Shown here piece after piece: positions 35,208 to 44,652 of a stretch of DNA of 64,000 nt. The stretch is from Azophilus sp963663395 (GTDB lineage: Bacteria; Pseudomonadota; Gammaproteobacteria; Pseudomonadales; Azotimanducaceae). The notes under the pieces were generated by a model that worked only from the letters and a program-made list of their open reading frames with translations, did no database searches and had not been told where the DNA came from. The first letter of the stretch is position 1; the number at the start of each line of letters is the position of its first letter. A program made the translations under genes and the position numbers. The DNA is taken from positions 4,898,001 through 4,962,000 of the forward strand of contig OY760226.1 of assembly GCA_963663395.1 (NCBI GenBank), in the 5' to 3' direction.

Positions 35208-35350
35208 TGAGGTTCGGTTCCACGGCCACGGGCGTTGTCGGTGTCCTGTGTCTTTCACCAGTCGTCCACCCGGAACTGATTCCATTCCTGTCGTGCGGTA
35301 CCGGGCCCCCGCCGCTGCTCTCGGCCGAGATGGCTCCGGCGGAGCGACCC
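35208..35350 (+). pseudogene. N-terminal fragment of the small membrane protein at 45.4 kb
   Basis: ATG at 35208 begins MRFGSTATGVVGVLCLSPVV, then PELIPFLS and SAEMAPAER. It is a degenerate copy of the first 48 residues of the 176-residue membrane protein at 45438 (MRFGSTTTGAVIGVPCLALL .. EIIPFLM .. AAEMTASER). The copy breaks off just before the CoA transferase start. Confidence 0.65.
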
Positions 35351-35388
35351 GAAGAAAACGGCGCGGCGCAACGGGGAGATTACCGGCC

Positions 35389-37587
35389 ATGAGCGGTGCG
35401 CTCGACGGCTTGCGCGTGGTGGATTTCGGTCAGTACGTGGCGGGGCCGCTCCTCGGCACCCTGCTTGCGGACGCCGGGGCTTCCGTTACCCACATCGATC
35501 CTCCCGGAGGTCCCCGATGGGTGTCGCCCGCCAATGCGGTTCTGCTGCGCGGCCGTGCGATGCGCGAGATCGACCTGAAATCGGCAGGCGGGCGCGAGGA
35601 GGCGCGAGCGCTTGCCGCTGAGGCAGACGTGCTGATCGAGGGCTTCCGGCCGGGGGTGATGGCGCGCCTCGGTCTGTCCGCGGACGATGTCCTTCGGGCA
35701 AACCCTGCAATCGTGTACTGCTCCCTGCCCGGCTTCGGCGCGGACGATCCTCGCGCCGGCGTCCCGGGTTGGGAAGGCGTCGTATCGGCGGCTGCGTCGA
35801 TCTATCGGGGCGTGCGCGACGGGCCCGCGGGGCCGATCATCCAGGAGCAACCCTCTTTCTTCGCCACCCCCTTCCTCTCGGCCTATGCCGCGATGCTCGC
35901 CAGTCACTCGGTCGTCGCGGCGCTGCTCGCCGGCGGCGGTGTCCAGGTGGAGGTGCCGTTGTACGACGCCGGCATTGAGATCACGGGAGCCGAACTGCAG
36001 AACGCGCGCATTTTCAAAACCGGGGCACTGCGGATGCCGCCCTGGTCCGCCCTCGGCTACTACCAATGCCGGGACGGCGCGTGGATTCGTCTCTGCCTGT
36101 TCGAAGACCGCCACATCCACTGGTTTGCCCGACGTTTCCTGCCCGAACTGGCCGCCACCGGTGCGGCCGACCCCGACCGGCTCCGTGCCGAGCCGGAACT
36201 CGAACAGGCATTCGTCGATCGTCTGGAGGCACTGTTCGCGGAGCGCGATGCCGCCGACTGGGAGTTCGCCATCAACGACGAGACCGGTGCGCCCGGCACT
36301 GCAGTGCAATCAACGGGGCAGTGGCTCAGGCTCGATCCGCAAGGAATCGGCAGCAAGGCGGTCGTCGCTCTCGAGGATCCCGAACTGGGTCCGACGCGCC
36401 AGCTTGGCCAGCCGGTGGTCCTCGGCAAGACACCGCTGGCGCCGAGGCCGCGTGGAACACCAGCCGACGGAGGTGGGCTCGCCCGACCTCCCGCCGGTGG
36501 CGACGGGCTTCCGCTCGACGGTGTCCGGGTCGTGGACGTGACCCAGGTTCTCGCCGGCCCCACCGCGGCACGAGTACTTGCCGAGTACGGCGCGGAGGTA
36601 TTCAAGATCAACAACACGTCCGACCGCTCCATTGCCTGGCACACATGGATCAACGCCGGCAAGCAGTCGATGCTGCTCGACCTCAAGGCCGACGCCTCCA
36701 AACCGGTGATCCGTGAACTCCTCGCTACCGCCGACGTCCTCAGCCAGAACTTTGCGCGCGGCGTCGCGGACCGGCTCGGCATCGGCGAGGGCGACCTCCG
36801 CGCGGTCCGGCCCGACGCCGTGTACTCCTCGATCAGTTGCTTCGGCTACGAGGGCCCGCGCGGGTCGTGGCGCGGACGCGAGGAACTGGGGCAGGCGGTC
36901 ACCGGCCTCCAGGACCGCTGGCGGGACGACAAGGGCAAACCGGCGATGCTGCCGTTCCCGCTGACCGATATCGGCAGCGGCCACCTCGCGGCGTTCGGCA
37001 TCCTGCTGGCGCTGTACCATCGGCGCCGGACCGGCGAAGGGCAGTCGGTGAGCGCGTCGCTGGCGCACACGGGCACTCTTCTGCAAGCGCCGTTCATGCT
37101 CGCCGCGGAAGGCCTCAACTGGGACATCCCGACCGGCCATCGAGCGACGGGCTGGGGTCCGCTGCACCGCCTTTACCGGGCAAGGGATCGCTGGTTCTTC
37201 GTCGCTGCCGGCTCCCTCGACGGGGTGGAGGGCCTGGAAGATCTCGAGGTCGACGAGGCTGTGCTCGAAGCCAGGTTCGCCACCCTCGACGCAAGCGAGT
37301 GGGTCCACCGCTTCACCGCGGCCGGCCATGGCGCGCACCGGGTCGTCGATCCGGAAGAATTGGCCGATGACCCCATCGCGCGCGCCCGCAAGCTCGTCGT
37401 CGATGCGCAGGACGGCGGGCCGACCGCCGCTGTAGTGCCACGCATGCCGCGCCGGTTCCTGCGTAGGACCGCACCGGCCGGCACCGTTGGCGCGGACGCC
37501 CCGGCGATCATCGAACGGCTCGGTCTCGCCGACCATTGGGGGGAATTGACCTCGTCCGGAGCCGTGGTCGACGTGGCCTCGGGCTAG
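35389..37587 (+). CDS. Double-domain CaiB/BaiF family (class III) CoA transferase
   Basis: 732 residues from ATG at 35389, preceded by GGGGAGAT; a longer open frame from 35248 runs through the membrane-protein relic and is artefactual. Two complete tandem class III domains: the first starts LDGLRVVDFGQYVAGPLLGT, the second at about residue 375 with LDGVRVVDVTQVLAGPTAAR. Normal enzymes are about 400 residues and dimerise as interlocked rings, so this is an intramolecular fusion. The usual catalytic Asp region is diverged in domain 1 (PGFGADDPRAG). It likely activates a carboxylic acid to its CoA thioester. Confidence 0.82.
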   Translation: MSGALDGLRVVDFGQYVAGPLLGTLLADAGASVTHIDPPGGPRWVSPANAVLLRGRAMREIDLKSAGGREEARALAAEADVLIEGFRPGVMARLGLSADDVLRANPAIVYCSLPGFGADDPRAGVPGWEGVVSAAASIYRGVRDGPAGPIIQEQPSFFATPFLSAYAAMLASHSVVAALLAGGGVQVEVPLYDAGIEITGAELQNARIFKTGALRMPPWSALGYYQCRDGAWIRLCLFEDRHIHWFARRFLPELAATGAADPDRLRAEPELEQAFVDRLEALFAERDAADWEFAINDETGAPGTAVQSTGQWLRLDPQGIGSKAVVALEDPELGPTRQLGQPVVLGKTPLAPRPRGTPADGGGLARPPAGGDGLPLDGVRVVDVTQVLAGPTAARVLAEYGAEVFKINNTSDRSIAWHTWINAGKQSMLLDLKADASKPVIRELLATADVLSQNFARGVADRLGIGEGDLRAVRPDAVYSSISCFGYEGPRGSWRGREELGQAVTGLQDRWRDDKGKPAMLPFPLTDIGSGHLAAFGILLALYHRRRTGEGQSVSASLAHTGTLLQAPFMLAAEGLNWDIPTGHRATGWGPLHRLYRARDRWFFVAAGSLDGVEGLEDLEVDEAVLEARFATLDASEWVHRFTAAGHGAHRVVDPEELADDPIARARKLVVDAQDGGPTAAVVPRMPRRFLRRTAPAGTVGADAPAIIERLGLADHWGELTSSGAVVDVASG

Positions 37588-37624
37588 CGCGTCGCCTGGC
37601 GGGCTTGAGCAGTGGTTTTTTCCC

Positions 37625-37644
37625 GCAGGTGATATATCATCTGC
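37625..37644. promoter_or_regulatory. GntR-type operator candidate, copy 1
   Basis: A nearly perfect 20-bp palindrome, GCAGGTGATATATCATCTGC, with exact core TGATATATCA at 37630-37639. It lies about 190 bp upstream of the LLM gene at 37831. The same core recurs at three other promoter positions within 7 kb. Confidence 0.6.
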
Positions 37645-37830
37645 TCAGTCTGGCGAACTACGAGGTGTCGGGGGGCTCCTGACTCAGCTTCGTCTCGATA
37701 AAGACGAGTACCCGAGGTTGCTGAAAACGGAAGCGATCACGAATGAAAAACAAGGCCGGGCACTTGAGCAACGTGGACTTTCAAACGTCAGGAATCACCA
37801 AACGAGAATCGAATCAAGGGAAGTGACATC

Positions 37831-38922
37831 ATGCGATTTACAATAATAGCGGGTCCGCGGCAGCGGGCTGACCTCGGCCAGACGGCCGCTGAATGCTGGC
37901 GGAATTACGTTGATGACGCCGTTCTTGCCGAAGAACTCGGTTTTGACGCCTATTCCATCGGCGAACACCATTTCTGTTTTGCGGCGGGCAACTCCTCGCC
38001 CCTTGTCATGCTGACGGAAATCGCCGCCAGGACATCCCGCATACGTCTCGGGACGGGCATCATCTGCGCTCCGTTTCACAACCCCTTGCGCCTCGCCGAA
38101 GACATTGCAGCCCTGGATATCGCATCAAACGGCCGCTTCGACCTGGGCATCGGCGTCGGTTCCCAATGGGAGGAATTCCAGACATTCGGCATCGACTCGG
38201 ACGAGCGCTTCGGTAGAACCTGGGAAATCATCGATATTATCGAACGCTGTCTCTACAGCCCGGTGGACGAGGTCTTCGACTGGAGCGGAAAGTATTACAA
38301 CTTCCCCGGCATTCGATGGATCATGCAGCCGGTGCAGGAGCGTATTCCGATCTTCTGGGGCGGCTTTGGTCCCCAGGGCGCGGCGCGCGCGGCAAAGCGC
38401 GGGTATCACCTGCTCGCGTGGGACATCACCGGCACCTTTCAACGCACAATAGCCGAAGACGGGCGCAATCCGGCGGACTATCTCATTGGTTTTGCAAATG
38501 TCATCAGTATTGCCGATTCGCAGGACGAAGCCCTGGCGGCAAGCGCCGAGCCCTGCACGTTCACCACCAACCAGTACGCGCTTCGTACCGGTCTGGACGG
38601 AGACGTGCCCCCGCCGGAATTCGCCTATACGGTCGACGAAATAATCGCCTTTTCCAAGGCGGGCCAGTACGGGGCGGCGCTACCGCGAAACCCGGACGAT
38701 CCGAAGCCGCCGCCATTCCTCGTGCCGATTGCGGGCACGCCTGAAGACATGCTTGAACAGTTCATGCCCGTCGTTCGCGGGGAGCGCGGGTTGCTCACGA
38801 ATGTGTGCGTCAGCGTGCGCGAACCCGGCACCTCGACGGAGCATGCCCACAGCACGATGCGCCGCTTTGCCACCGAGGTAATGCCCGTATTGAAGGAAGA
38901 AGCTGCAAAGCACGGCATGTAG
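37831..38922 (+). CDS. LLM-class flavin-dependent oxidoreductase
   Basis: 363 residues. Luciferase-like barrel: GFDAYSIGEHHF, TSRIRLGTGI, ALDIASNGRFDLGIGVGSQWEEF and IPIFWGGFGPQGAARAAKRG. The EHHF motif and length match the alkanal monooxygenase alpha-like group using reduced FMN. It probably oxygenates a cyclic or long-chain substrate taken up by the nearby TonB receptor. It shares a regulon motif with the second LLM gene at 43349. Confidence 0.83.
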   Translation: MRFTIIAGPRQRADLGQTAAECWRNYVDDAVLAEELGFDAYSIGEHHFCFAAGNSSPLVMLTEIAARTSRIRLGTGIICAPFHNPLRLAEDIAALDIASNGRFDLGIGVGSQWEEFQTFGIDSDERFGRTWEIIDIIERCLYSPVDEVFDWSGKYYNFPGIRWIMQPVQERIPIFWGGFGPQGAARAAKRGYHLLAWDITGTFQRTIAEDGRNPADYLIGFANVISIADSQDEALAASAEPCTFTTNQYALRTGLDGDVPPPEFAYTVDEIIAFSKAGQYGAALPRNPDDPKPPPFLVPIAGTPEDMLEQFMPVVRGERGLLTNVCVSVREPGTSTEHAHSTMRRFATEVMPVLKEEAAKHGM

Positions 38923-39100
38923 CCTCGCGCAGGGGTGTGCCCGGCTGCTTCGAGCGTTGCGTCGTAGCTTATGTTGTGGATCCTGGTGGCACGGGCTGAA
39001 CGCCCGCCGCCGAAGATGCTGCGTTCGGCTGAGCTTTTGGCCCGCTCGCAATCAGGAGTTTCGCGGTCCAGGAGAGTTTCGCGTTGCCGCCGAAGGGCGA

Positions 39101-39703
39101 TTACCGAGCAGAAGTGTGCTCCGATCCGGAAACGGCGTTCCCCAATTCGACATCTTCATAGAAAACAGTGTCGTGGGCAGCGAGCAAACCGAGCCTGGCC
39201 TCCGGGCCCTCTTCTTCCGGAAGCTTCGAGATGGCTTCAAAAAAGCGTTCGTGGCCTGCAGGCGAATTCATGGTCAGCATACGCGCGGGCCCGTCGCCGA
39301 CATTCATGAAACTGTGCACGCATCCGCGCGGTGCAAAAGCCGAGCCACCGGCAGTAACCGTCGCTTTCCTGTTGCCGATCATGATGTCCAGGGTGCCCTC
39401 CAGCACGAACCACCACTCGTCCTCGTTGGGCTGGTGATGGGGAGGAGCACCGAAACCAGGCTCGAGCACCACTTCGAACATGACGAAGCGGCCCGCACTT
39501 TCTTCGCCGCTGACCAGCACATTGGCGTGCTGCCCCGGAAAATCGACCGAGGGGGCGTCTTCGGTGGCGGGAAGAATCTTCGGGATGTGAGGCAGTTTGG
39601 AAAACTCGTCGCGGAGGCGGAAAAAATCCTCAACCTCGTTGATCTCTGCCGGGACTTTCTTGACGGATGCGTTCACCCGTTCGTTGACGTTGCTGGTTGC
39701 CAC
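39101..39703 (-). CDS. Cupin-domain protein
   Basis: 200 residues from GTG at 39703, chosen because AAGGAGG precedes it by about 10 bases; an ATG at 39748 would place that site inside the gene. Cupin motif 1 is PPHHQPNEDEWWFVLEGTLD (metal-binding His-His..Glu) and motif 2 PRGCVHSFMNVGDG. A single cupin may be a small dioxygenase or isomerase. It is divergent from the GntR gene and faces the LLM gene. Confidence 0.72.
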   Translation of the reverse strand: MATSNVNERVNASVKKVPAEINEVEDFFRLRDEFSKLPHIPKILPATEDAPSVDFPGQHANVLVSGEESAGRFVMFEVVLEPGFGAPPHHQPNEDEWWFVLEGTLDIMIGNRKATVTAGGSAFAPRGCVHSFMNVGDGPARMLTMNSPAGHERFFEAISKLPEEEGPEARLGLLAAHDTVFYEDVELGNAVSGSEHTSAR

Positions 39704-39765
39704 GATGCCTGAACCTCCTTCCTCTGCATTGATTTGGCGGCCACTCACCGTTGGGCGCCTGGCCC

Positions 39766-39781
39766 CTGATATATCTATAAC
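39766..39781. promoter_or_regulatory. GntR-type operator candidate, copy 2
   Basis: CTGATATATCTATAAC in the divergent region between the cupin and GntR genes. The identical 16 bases occur, inverted, at 44522-44537. Confidence 0.6.
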
Positions 39782-39907
39782 GAGTCTGGTTTATGCGCCA
39801 ACGTCTGTCAAGATTCGCAACGACAGCCCGTTTCGAGAATCGGCTCCAGTTGCCCTGCGCGTTTCCCCAATGCAACAATCGGATCCAGGCCAGTTGCCAA
39901 TTGTACG

Positions 39908-40642
39908 GTGCAGGCTGGTCGCTCAGCCTGTGCTCAGGGAAAGGATGTGCAAGCCTTGCGTTCGGATACAGCGTCAGCGTTGACAGTGAAGAGTCTCACC
40001 GATGAGTGCTACGAGACGCTCAAGGGAATACTCACACGGTGTGAGATAGAACCCGGTGATCGGTTCACCGAGAAATCGCTGATCGAGCAGACCGGATTCG
40101 GGCGAACGCCCGTGCGAGAAGCGCTGGCGCGCCTCACCTACGACGGCCTTGTCGAGACGTTGCCGCGCAGCGGTTACCGTGCGACAGAAGTCGATTCCAG
40201 AACGGCTTCGGATTTAATCGATATCTGGCGATTGATCGGGCCACTGGTTGCTCGCCGTGGCTCGGAACGGCTGACCCCGCCGCTTTTGGAAGAACTGAAA
40301 ACGCATGCCGAGAGCCTGGCGCGCGAGAACAGTTCCCCGCAAGAAAGTATCGACGCGGCTGACAAGGTGTTTCGCCTTCTGGCACGCGCTTCGGGCAGTC
40401 AGGACCTGATGTTTCTGATCGACCGCCTCAGTGGCAAGCTGCGGCGTCTCTACACGCTTTTCCTGAACACCCCGGCAGGGCACGAGTGGTCGGCAACCGA
40501 GAACCGGAGGTGGGGTGATTCTTCCTGGCTCCATGACCCGGAAGTCGCTGCCGCCACCGTTTCACTGGCTATCGCTACCTGGCAAACGGGACTCACGCAG
40601 ATTATCGGAGAAGGCGCCGACTCCGACGGGCACGGTTCGTAA
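39908..40642 (+). CDS. GntR-family transcriptional regulator
   Basis: 244 residues from GTG at 39908; the exact start is uncertain and the winged helix begins near residue 28. SLTDECYETLKGIL .. GDRFTEKSLIEQTGFGRTPV .. REALARLTYDGLVE is the GntR winged helix. The C-terminal helical domain (IDIWRLIGPLVARRGSERLTP) is FadR/FCD-like with imperfect metal ligands. It sits in the middle of the LLM/TonB cluster and likely recognises the TGATATATC repeats around it. Confidence 0.85.
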   Translation: MQAGRSACAQGKDVQALRSDTASALTVKSLTDECYETLKGILTRCEIEPGDRFTEKSLIEQTGFGRTPVREALARLTYDGLVETLPRSGYRATEVDSRTASDLIDIWRLIGPLVARRGSERLTPPLLEELKTHAESLARENSSPQESIDAADKVFRLLARASGSQDLMFLIDRLSGKLRRLYTLFLNTPAGHEWSATENRRWGDSSWLHDPEVAAATVSLAIATWQTGLTQIIGEGADSDGHGS

Positions 40643-40734
40643 CTGTCTCGAACGCGTATCCATGGTCCCATCGGTGGAGTGGGATTCAGGTACTGGTCTG
40701 GGCCCTGGTCGAAACGGGGCCCCGCCGCAGCAAA

Positions 40735-43170
40735 TCAGAAGTTGAAGCCCAGTTCTACGCCATAGGTCCTTGGCGGCTCGTAGATCGTGGACGCGAGATT
40801 ACTGATGGCCGGAAAGACCGGGGTGAAGACATCCACATCTTCATCGGTAAAGTTGCGTACAAATCCGGTTACGTACCAGTTGTCGTCAGGAGCGCTCATC
40901 GTCAGGGAGGCATCGACACTGAAGCTGTTGTCGGCCCGTTGTACCGGCAGGTAATCGAAGCCGATCCAGCGCTTGCCCCGATATCGCCCATCTACGGTTA
41001 CCAACACATTGAAACGCCCTACGTCAAAAGAGTGTTCCATGCCGACGTTTGCAGAGAATTCAGGCGAATTCCGTCCTTCGAACCCGGAACAGTCGATAAG
41101 CCATGTGGGGGCACCGGATTGCATGCCCGGGGCAAACGAGCAGCCTGAAACGGGGGGTATGCCAACGTTTTGCGCTGCGAAACGGAAGCTGTCCATTTCG
41201 TTGTCAAGGTATTGCAGCGTACCCTTCAGCAAGGCCCGGTCGGTGACGGCGAACACGAAATCCACATCCAGACCCCAGATCGTCGATACGCCGATGTTCT
41301 GGGTGAAGAAACTGGGATTCCCCCTCAGATCCAGACCAAAGTACGATGCCTGCTGGTCTTCATATTCCCAATAGAACAATTCGGCGTTGAGCTGCAGGCG
41401 CCCATCCATGAACAGGTTCTTCGAGCCCAGGGTGTAGGCATCCAGAAACTCGGGCTCGAAAGTCTCGTGGCCGAACGCCAGCGAAAAGCCGCCAGACCGG
41501 TATCCGGATTCAAAACTGGCGTACAACAGGTTGCTGTCCGTCACGTCATACTCAATCGCCACGCGGAAGGTGATCTCGTCATCCGCCAGCGACTGGTCAA
41601 CGGGAGTCGGCAGAATCATAAGCAATCCACCGGCGGCGCCGAACGGAACAGGACCGCGACCCAACGCAGGTGGGCCGAAGGGCAATGCGGCGGGCGGGAG
41701 TTGGGCGATGACGTCAGCCACCGACAGCCCGGCAGGAATGTCAGGCCCCCCGAAACACCCCGGACCGAACGGCGGGGGCGGTCTGGTGCAGATCTTGATG
41801 AAGGTTTCAGCGATGGCATCGAACCGTTTCTTGTCGTCGGTCCAGCGAATGCCGCCCACCAGCCTGAAATTCTCCTGCACGTTGAAGGTTGCCCGCGCAA
41901 ACAGGGCCGTGGACTCGGTCTCATTGGTTCTGTATGTCTGCACCGATTGGACCGTGTGCGAATTGAACGACGCGTTGCCGGTGATCGACTCATCGAAGTA
42001 ATACGCACCAAGTATCCAGTCCACGGGCCCGGTAGTGGTCGATAGCCGGGCCTCGATGCTGAACTGTTCATGATCTTCCCGGGTGGTGGCCGCCTGGAAC
42101 CCCGGATTTGTGAAAAGGTTGTCGATTTCCGACTCCCGGTAAGCCGGAATGATGACAAGATCGCCAAAACCGAGGTCGACATTGATTTCGCCCGTGATAC
42201 CGAAGAACGCGTTGTCCAGGTCCGGATAGGTCTGAGGGCTGGCGAAATCGAAGGCCGGGGTAACAACGCGCGAGGTCATGAATGCCTGGCCGGCCGCGCT
42301 GTGAGAGCCGGAATGAGGCGCCCCCACGTCCGGCGGCGACGGGATGAACATGTAATTCGAAATGTTGAGCCCCCCCGCGGCTGTCCCGGGAACAAAAACA
42401 TAGTTTCCCGCGAACGATCCTCCGGGCCCGGCTCCTTTGGCAGTGGCATGGTCCACCGACAACCGCACATCGATGGCTTCCGTCAGGTTTCCAAAGATCT
42501 GGCCCCGGAATGCGATGTCTTCCTTTGCAAAAGTCCCATCGTCGTTGTAACCATCGTTGTTGATGGTGGAAGCGGCAAGGCGTACCGCAAAGTCCTCGCC
42601 CAGGGGCATGTTGAAGGCGCCGGACAGGTTCCATGCCTCGTAATTCCCGTAACCGGCCCGGACATACCCTTCAGTCTCACCAAGTACCGGCTTGGCGGGG
42701 ATGACGTTCACGGCCCCCGCGGTGGCGTTTCGGCCGTACAACGTACCCTGCGGGCCCTTCAGCACTTCGATTCTCTCAAGGTCGAGAAAGGATGCAGTCG
42801 TGTTGGTGGCCTTACCGATATAGACACCATCCACATTGAATGCGATGACGGGATCGGTATAGCTGTTCGCGGTGAAATTGCCGGCCCCCCGGACGAAGGA
42901 GACCGCGTTTGCTCCGCCGATTTCGGTGGTATACAGGGCCGGCGCGACCTTGTTCAGGGCGCCTGTGCCGGTGACCCCGGCACGGTTAAGGTCTTCGGCG
43001 GTCGCCACGTTGATCGGAACGGCCGCATCCTGAACGTTTTCCGCCTTGCGCTGTGCGGTGACGATGATTTCCTCGAGCACCTGGGCCGGCGCCATCGACG
43101 GCAACAGCGTGAGCGTACCGACCAGTAGCAGGAACCTTCCTGTCAGCGAAAAGTGAGTTTGATTGAACAT
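40735..43170 (-). CDS. TonB-dependent receptor
   Basis: 811 residues with GAGGGGG upstream of ATG at 43170. Signal peptide (hydrophobic stretch to APAQ), TonB box EEIIVTAQRK, plug motifs VSFVRGAGN, AFNVDGVYIG and RIEVLKGPQGTLYGRNATAG, and a barrel ending TYGVELGFNF. The plug and barrel are intact. It lies between the GntR gene and the second LLM gene; its divergent promoter carries a TGATATATCT motif. It probably imports the cluster's hydrophobic substrate. Confidence 0.88.
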   Translation of the reverse strand: MFNQTHFSLTGRFLLLVGTLTLLPSMAPAQVLEEIIVTAQRKAENVQDAAVPINVATAEDLNRAGVTGTGALNKVAPALYTTEIGGANAVSFVRGAGNFTANSYTDPVIAFNVDGVYIGKATNTTASFLDLERIEVLKGPQGTLYGRNATAGAVNVIPAKPVLGETEGYVRAGYGNYEAWNLSGAFNMPLGEDFAVRLAASTINNDGYNDDGTFAKEDIAFRGQIFGNLTEAIDVRLSVDHATAKGAGPGGSFAGNYVFVPGTAAGGLNISNYMFIPSPPDVGAPHSGSHSAAGQAFMTSRVVTPAFDFASPQTYPDLDNAFFGITGEINVDLGFGDLVIIPAYRESEIDNLFTNPGFQAATTREDHEQFSIEARLSTTTGPVDWILGAYYFDESITGNASFNSHTVQSVQTYRTNETESTALFARATFNVQENFRLVGGIRWTDDKKRFDAIAETFIKICTRPPPPFGPGCFGGPDIPAGLSVADVIAQLPPAALPFGPPALGRGPVPFGAAGGLLMILPTPVDQSLADDEITFRVAIEYDVTDSNLLYASFESGYRSGGFSLAFGHETFEPEFLDAYTLGSKNLFMDGRLQLNAELFYWEYEDQQASYFGLDLRGNPSFFTQNIGVSTIWGLDVDFVFAVTDRALLKGTLQYLDNEMDSFRFAAQNVGIPPVSGCSFAPGMQSGAPTWLIDCSGFEGRNSPEFSANVGMEHSFDVGRFNVLVTVDGRYRGKRWIGFDYLPVQRADNSFSVDASLTMSAPDDNWYVTGFVRNFTDEDVDVFTPVFPAISNLASTIYEPPRTYGVELGFNF

Positions 43171-43299
43171 GACATACCCCCCTCAATTTATTCCCGGCAA
43201 GCCTGAGAAAACCGTGATCACGCGATCCGGGCCCTCGCACCCCGTTTGCCGTGAACGGAATCCATTATGATAATCCGGCATTGACTCATCTATCAACAC

Positions 43300-43309
43300 T
43301 GATATATCT
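43300..43309. promoter_or_regulatory. GntR-type operator candidate, copy 3
   Basis: TGATATATCT in the divergent region between the TonB receptor (start 43170) and the LLM gene (start 43349). Confidence 0.55.
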
Positions 43310-43348
43310 TTTTTCCGAATACTTGATATTTGGAAGGAGGGGTGATCG

Positions 43349-44500
43349 GTGATCAAATCCTGGAGTTTTGAATTCAACAGCCCGCCCGGCAAGGCCGTTC
43401 CCGATTTCGAAGACCGCGAAGCCATCCAGAGGGCATTCAATTTCAATATGGACCTGATGGCCGGCCACGAGCAACGCGGCTTCGAGGGCGTATTCTTCAG
43501 CGAACACCACTTTATTGCATCGCTCAGCCCCACACCCAACCTGCTGGTTGCAACGCTGGCAGCCAGGTCCCAACGGCTCAAGATCGGTGTGATGGGCAAT
43601 GTCCTCCCCTTCCACCAACCCTGGCGTATCGCCGAAGAACTGGCCCTGCTCGATTACATCACCGAAGGACGGCTGGAGATCGGCGTCGCCAGCGGTATTC
43701 CTCCCGAGTTCCTGTTCGTGAACATCCCGCAACCCGACATCCGCCCGATGTTTGCCGAGGTTCTCGAGTTTCTCCAGGAGGCGGAAACCAACGGCATGGC
43801 GTCTCTGAAGGGAAAGTACTACGACTACGAAAACATCCCGATCTCGCCGCGCCCACGCATTGAAGAACGGCGCCGGCACTGGATTCCGATCTACTCGGAA
43901 GCTACCTGCCGGGAAGCGGCCCGCCGCAACTTCAAGGTCTGCACCGGCTTTCAAACCGTCGCAAAGGCCACGGTCGCCTTCGATGGTTATCGTGACGAAT
44001 CCGCAAAACTGGGCCGGACCGTCGGCCCCGACGATATCGGCCTGCGCCGCCAGGTGCTGATCTGGAATTCGCATGACGAGGCGGTGGCATTGAACGAAGA
44101 GCTGCAGGAATCGGCAAAAGCCCGGCTGGACATGACATTCCAGGCGGTATTCAAGCGGCTGCAGAAAGAGGGTGAATCCTTCCCGGACCCGGCAGAGCAA
44201 TCCGGCGTGATCGACGCCGCAGCGGTGCCCCGCGAACAGGGCGGCGATGCCCCCAAGCCGCCGACCGCGGGTTCGAACGCGCTGCCCATCTCGCCGGACG
44301 AATTCATCTGCGGCTCGCCGAGCACTGCCGCAGAGCAGATCATCGATCAGTGCCGCCGCCTGGGTGCCGGCCATATCATGGCCTACCACTGCCCCACGAT
44401 GGACGAACAGCAGATCCTGCGAAACTACAAGCTGTGGGAACAGGTGATACCCGTGCTGAAAAAGGCAGACGTGTTTGCCGATAAAGTCGCGGCGGCTTGA
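43349..44500 (+). CDS. LLM-class flavin-dependent oxidoreductase
   Basis: 383 residues from GTG at 43349, preceded by AAGGAGGGG. Luciferase-like barrel: FEGVFFSEHHFIASLSPTPN, LKIGVMGNVLPFHQPWR, LLDYITEGRLEIGVASG, IYSEATCREAARRNF. It is of the EHHF type like the gene at 37831 but clearly diverged. Such pairs can act on successive intermediates or as a two-subunit enzyme. The alpha/beta hydrolase at 44653 follows on the same strand. Confidence 0.82.
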   Translation: MIKSWSFEFNSPPGKAVPDFEDREAIQRAFNFNMDLMAGHEQRGFEGVFFSEHHFIASLSPTPNLLVATLAARSQRLKIGVMGNVLPFHQPWRIAEELALLDYITEGRLEIGVASGIPPEFLFVNIPQPDIRPMFAEVLEFLQEAETNGMASLKGKYYDYENIPISPRPRIEERRRHWIPIYSEATCREAARRNFKVCTGFQTVAKATVAFDGYRDESAKLGRTVGPDDIGLRRQVLIWNSHDEAVALNEELQESAKARLDMTFQAVFKRLQKEGESFPDPAEQSGVIDAAAVPREQGGDAPKPPTAGSNALPISPDEFICGSPSTAAEQIIDQCRRLGAGHIMAYHCPTMDEQQILRNYKLWEQVIPVLKKADVFADKVAAA

Positions 44501-44521
44501 TTCGGAGGGCCGAAGTTCGGG

Positions 44522-44537
44522 GTTATAGATATATCAG
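44522..44537. promoter_or_regulatory. GntR-type operator candidate, copy 4
   Basis: GTTATAGATATATCAG, the exact reverse complement of the 16-bp sequence at 39766-39781, placed 115 bp upstream of the hydrolase start. Confidence 0.6.
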
Positions 44538-44652
44538 CCATGCCATAGCGGACCTCGTTGCAAGGGTCGGGCACGCGCGGCCAAAGCCGGTTTGCGGCCA
44601 GACGTGCAGCCGGCCGGAGCCGCGAACCATTTGACAGTTGAGGGGAAGAGGA

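Noticed and set aside
35248..35388. N-terminal extension of the CoA transferase
   Set aside because: This segment is out-of-frame sequence of a duplicated membrane-protein fragment; the family start with a ribosome site is at 35389.
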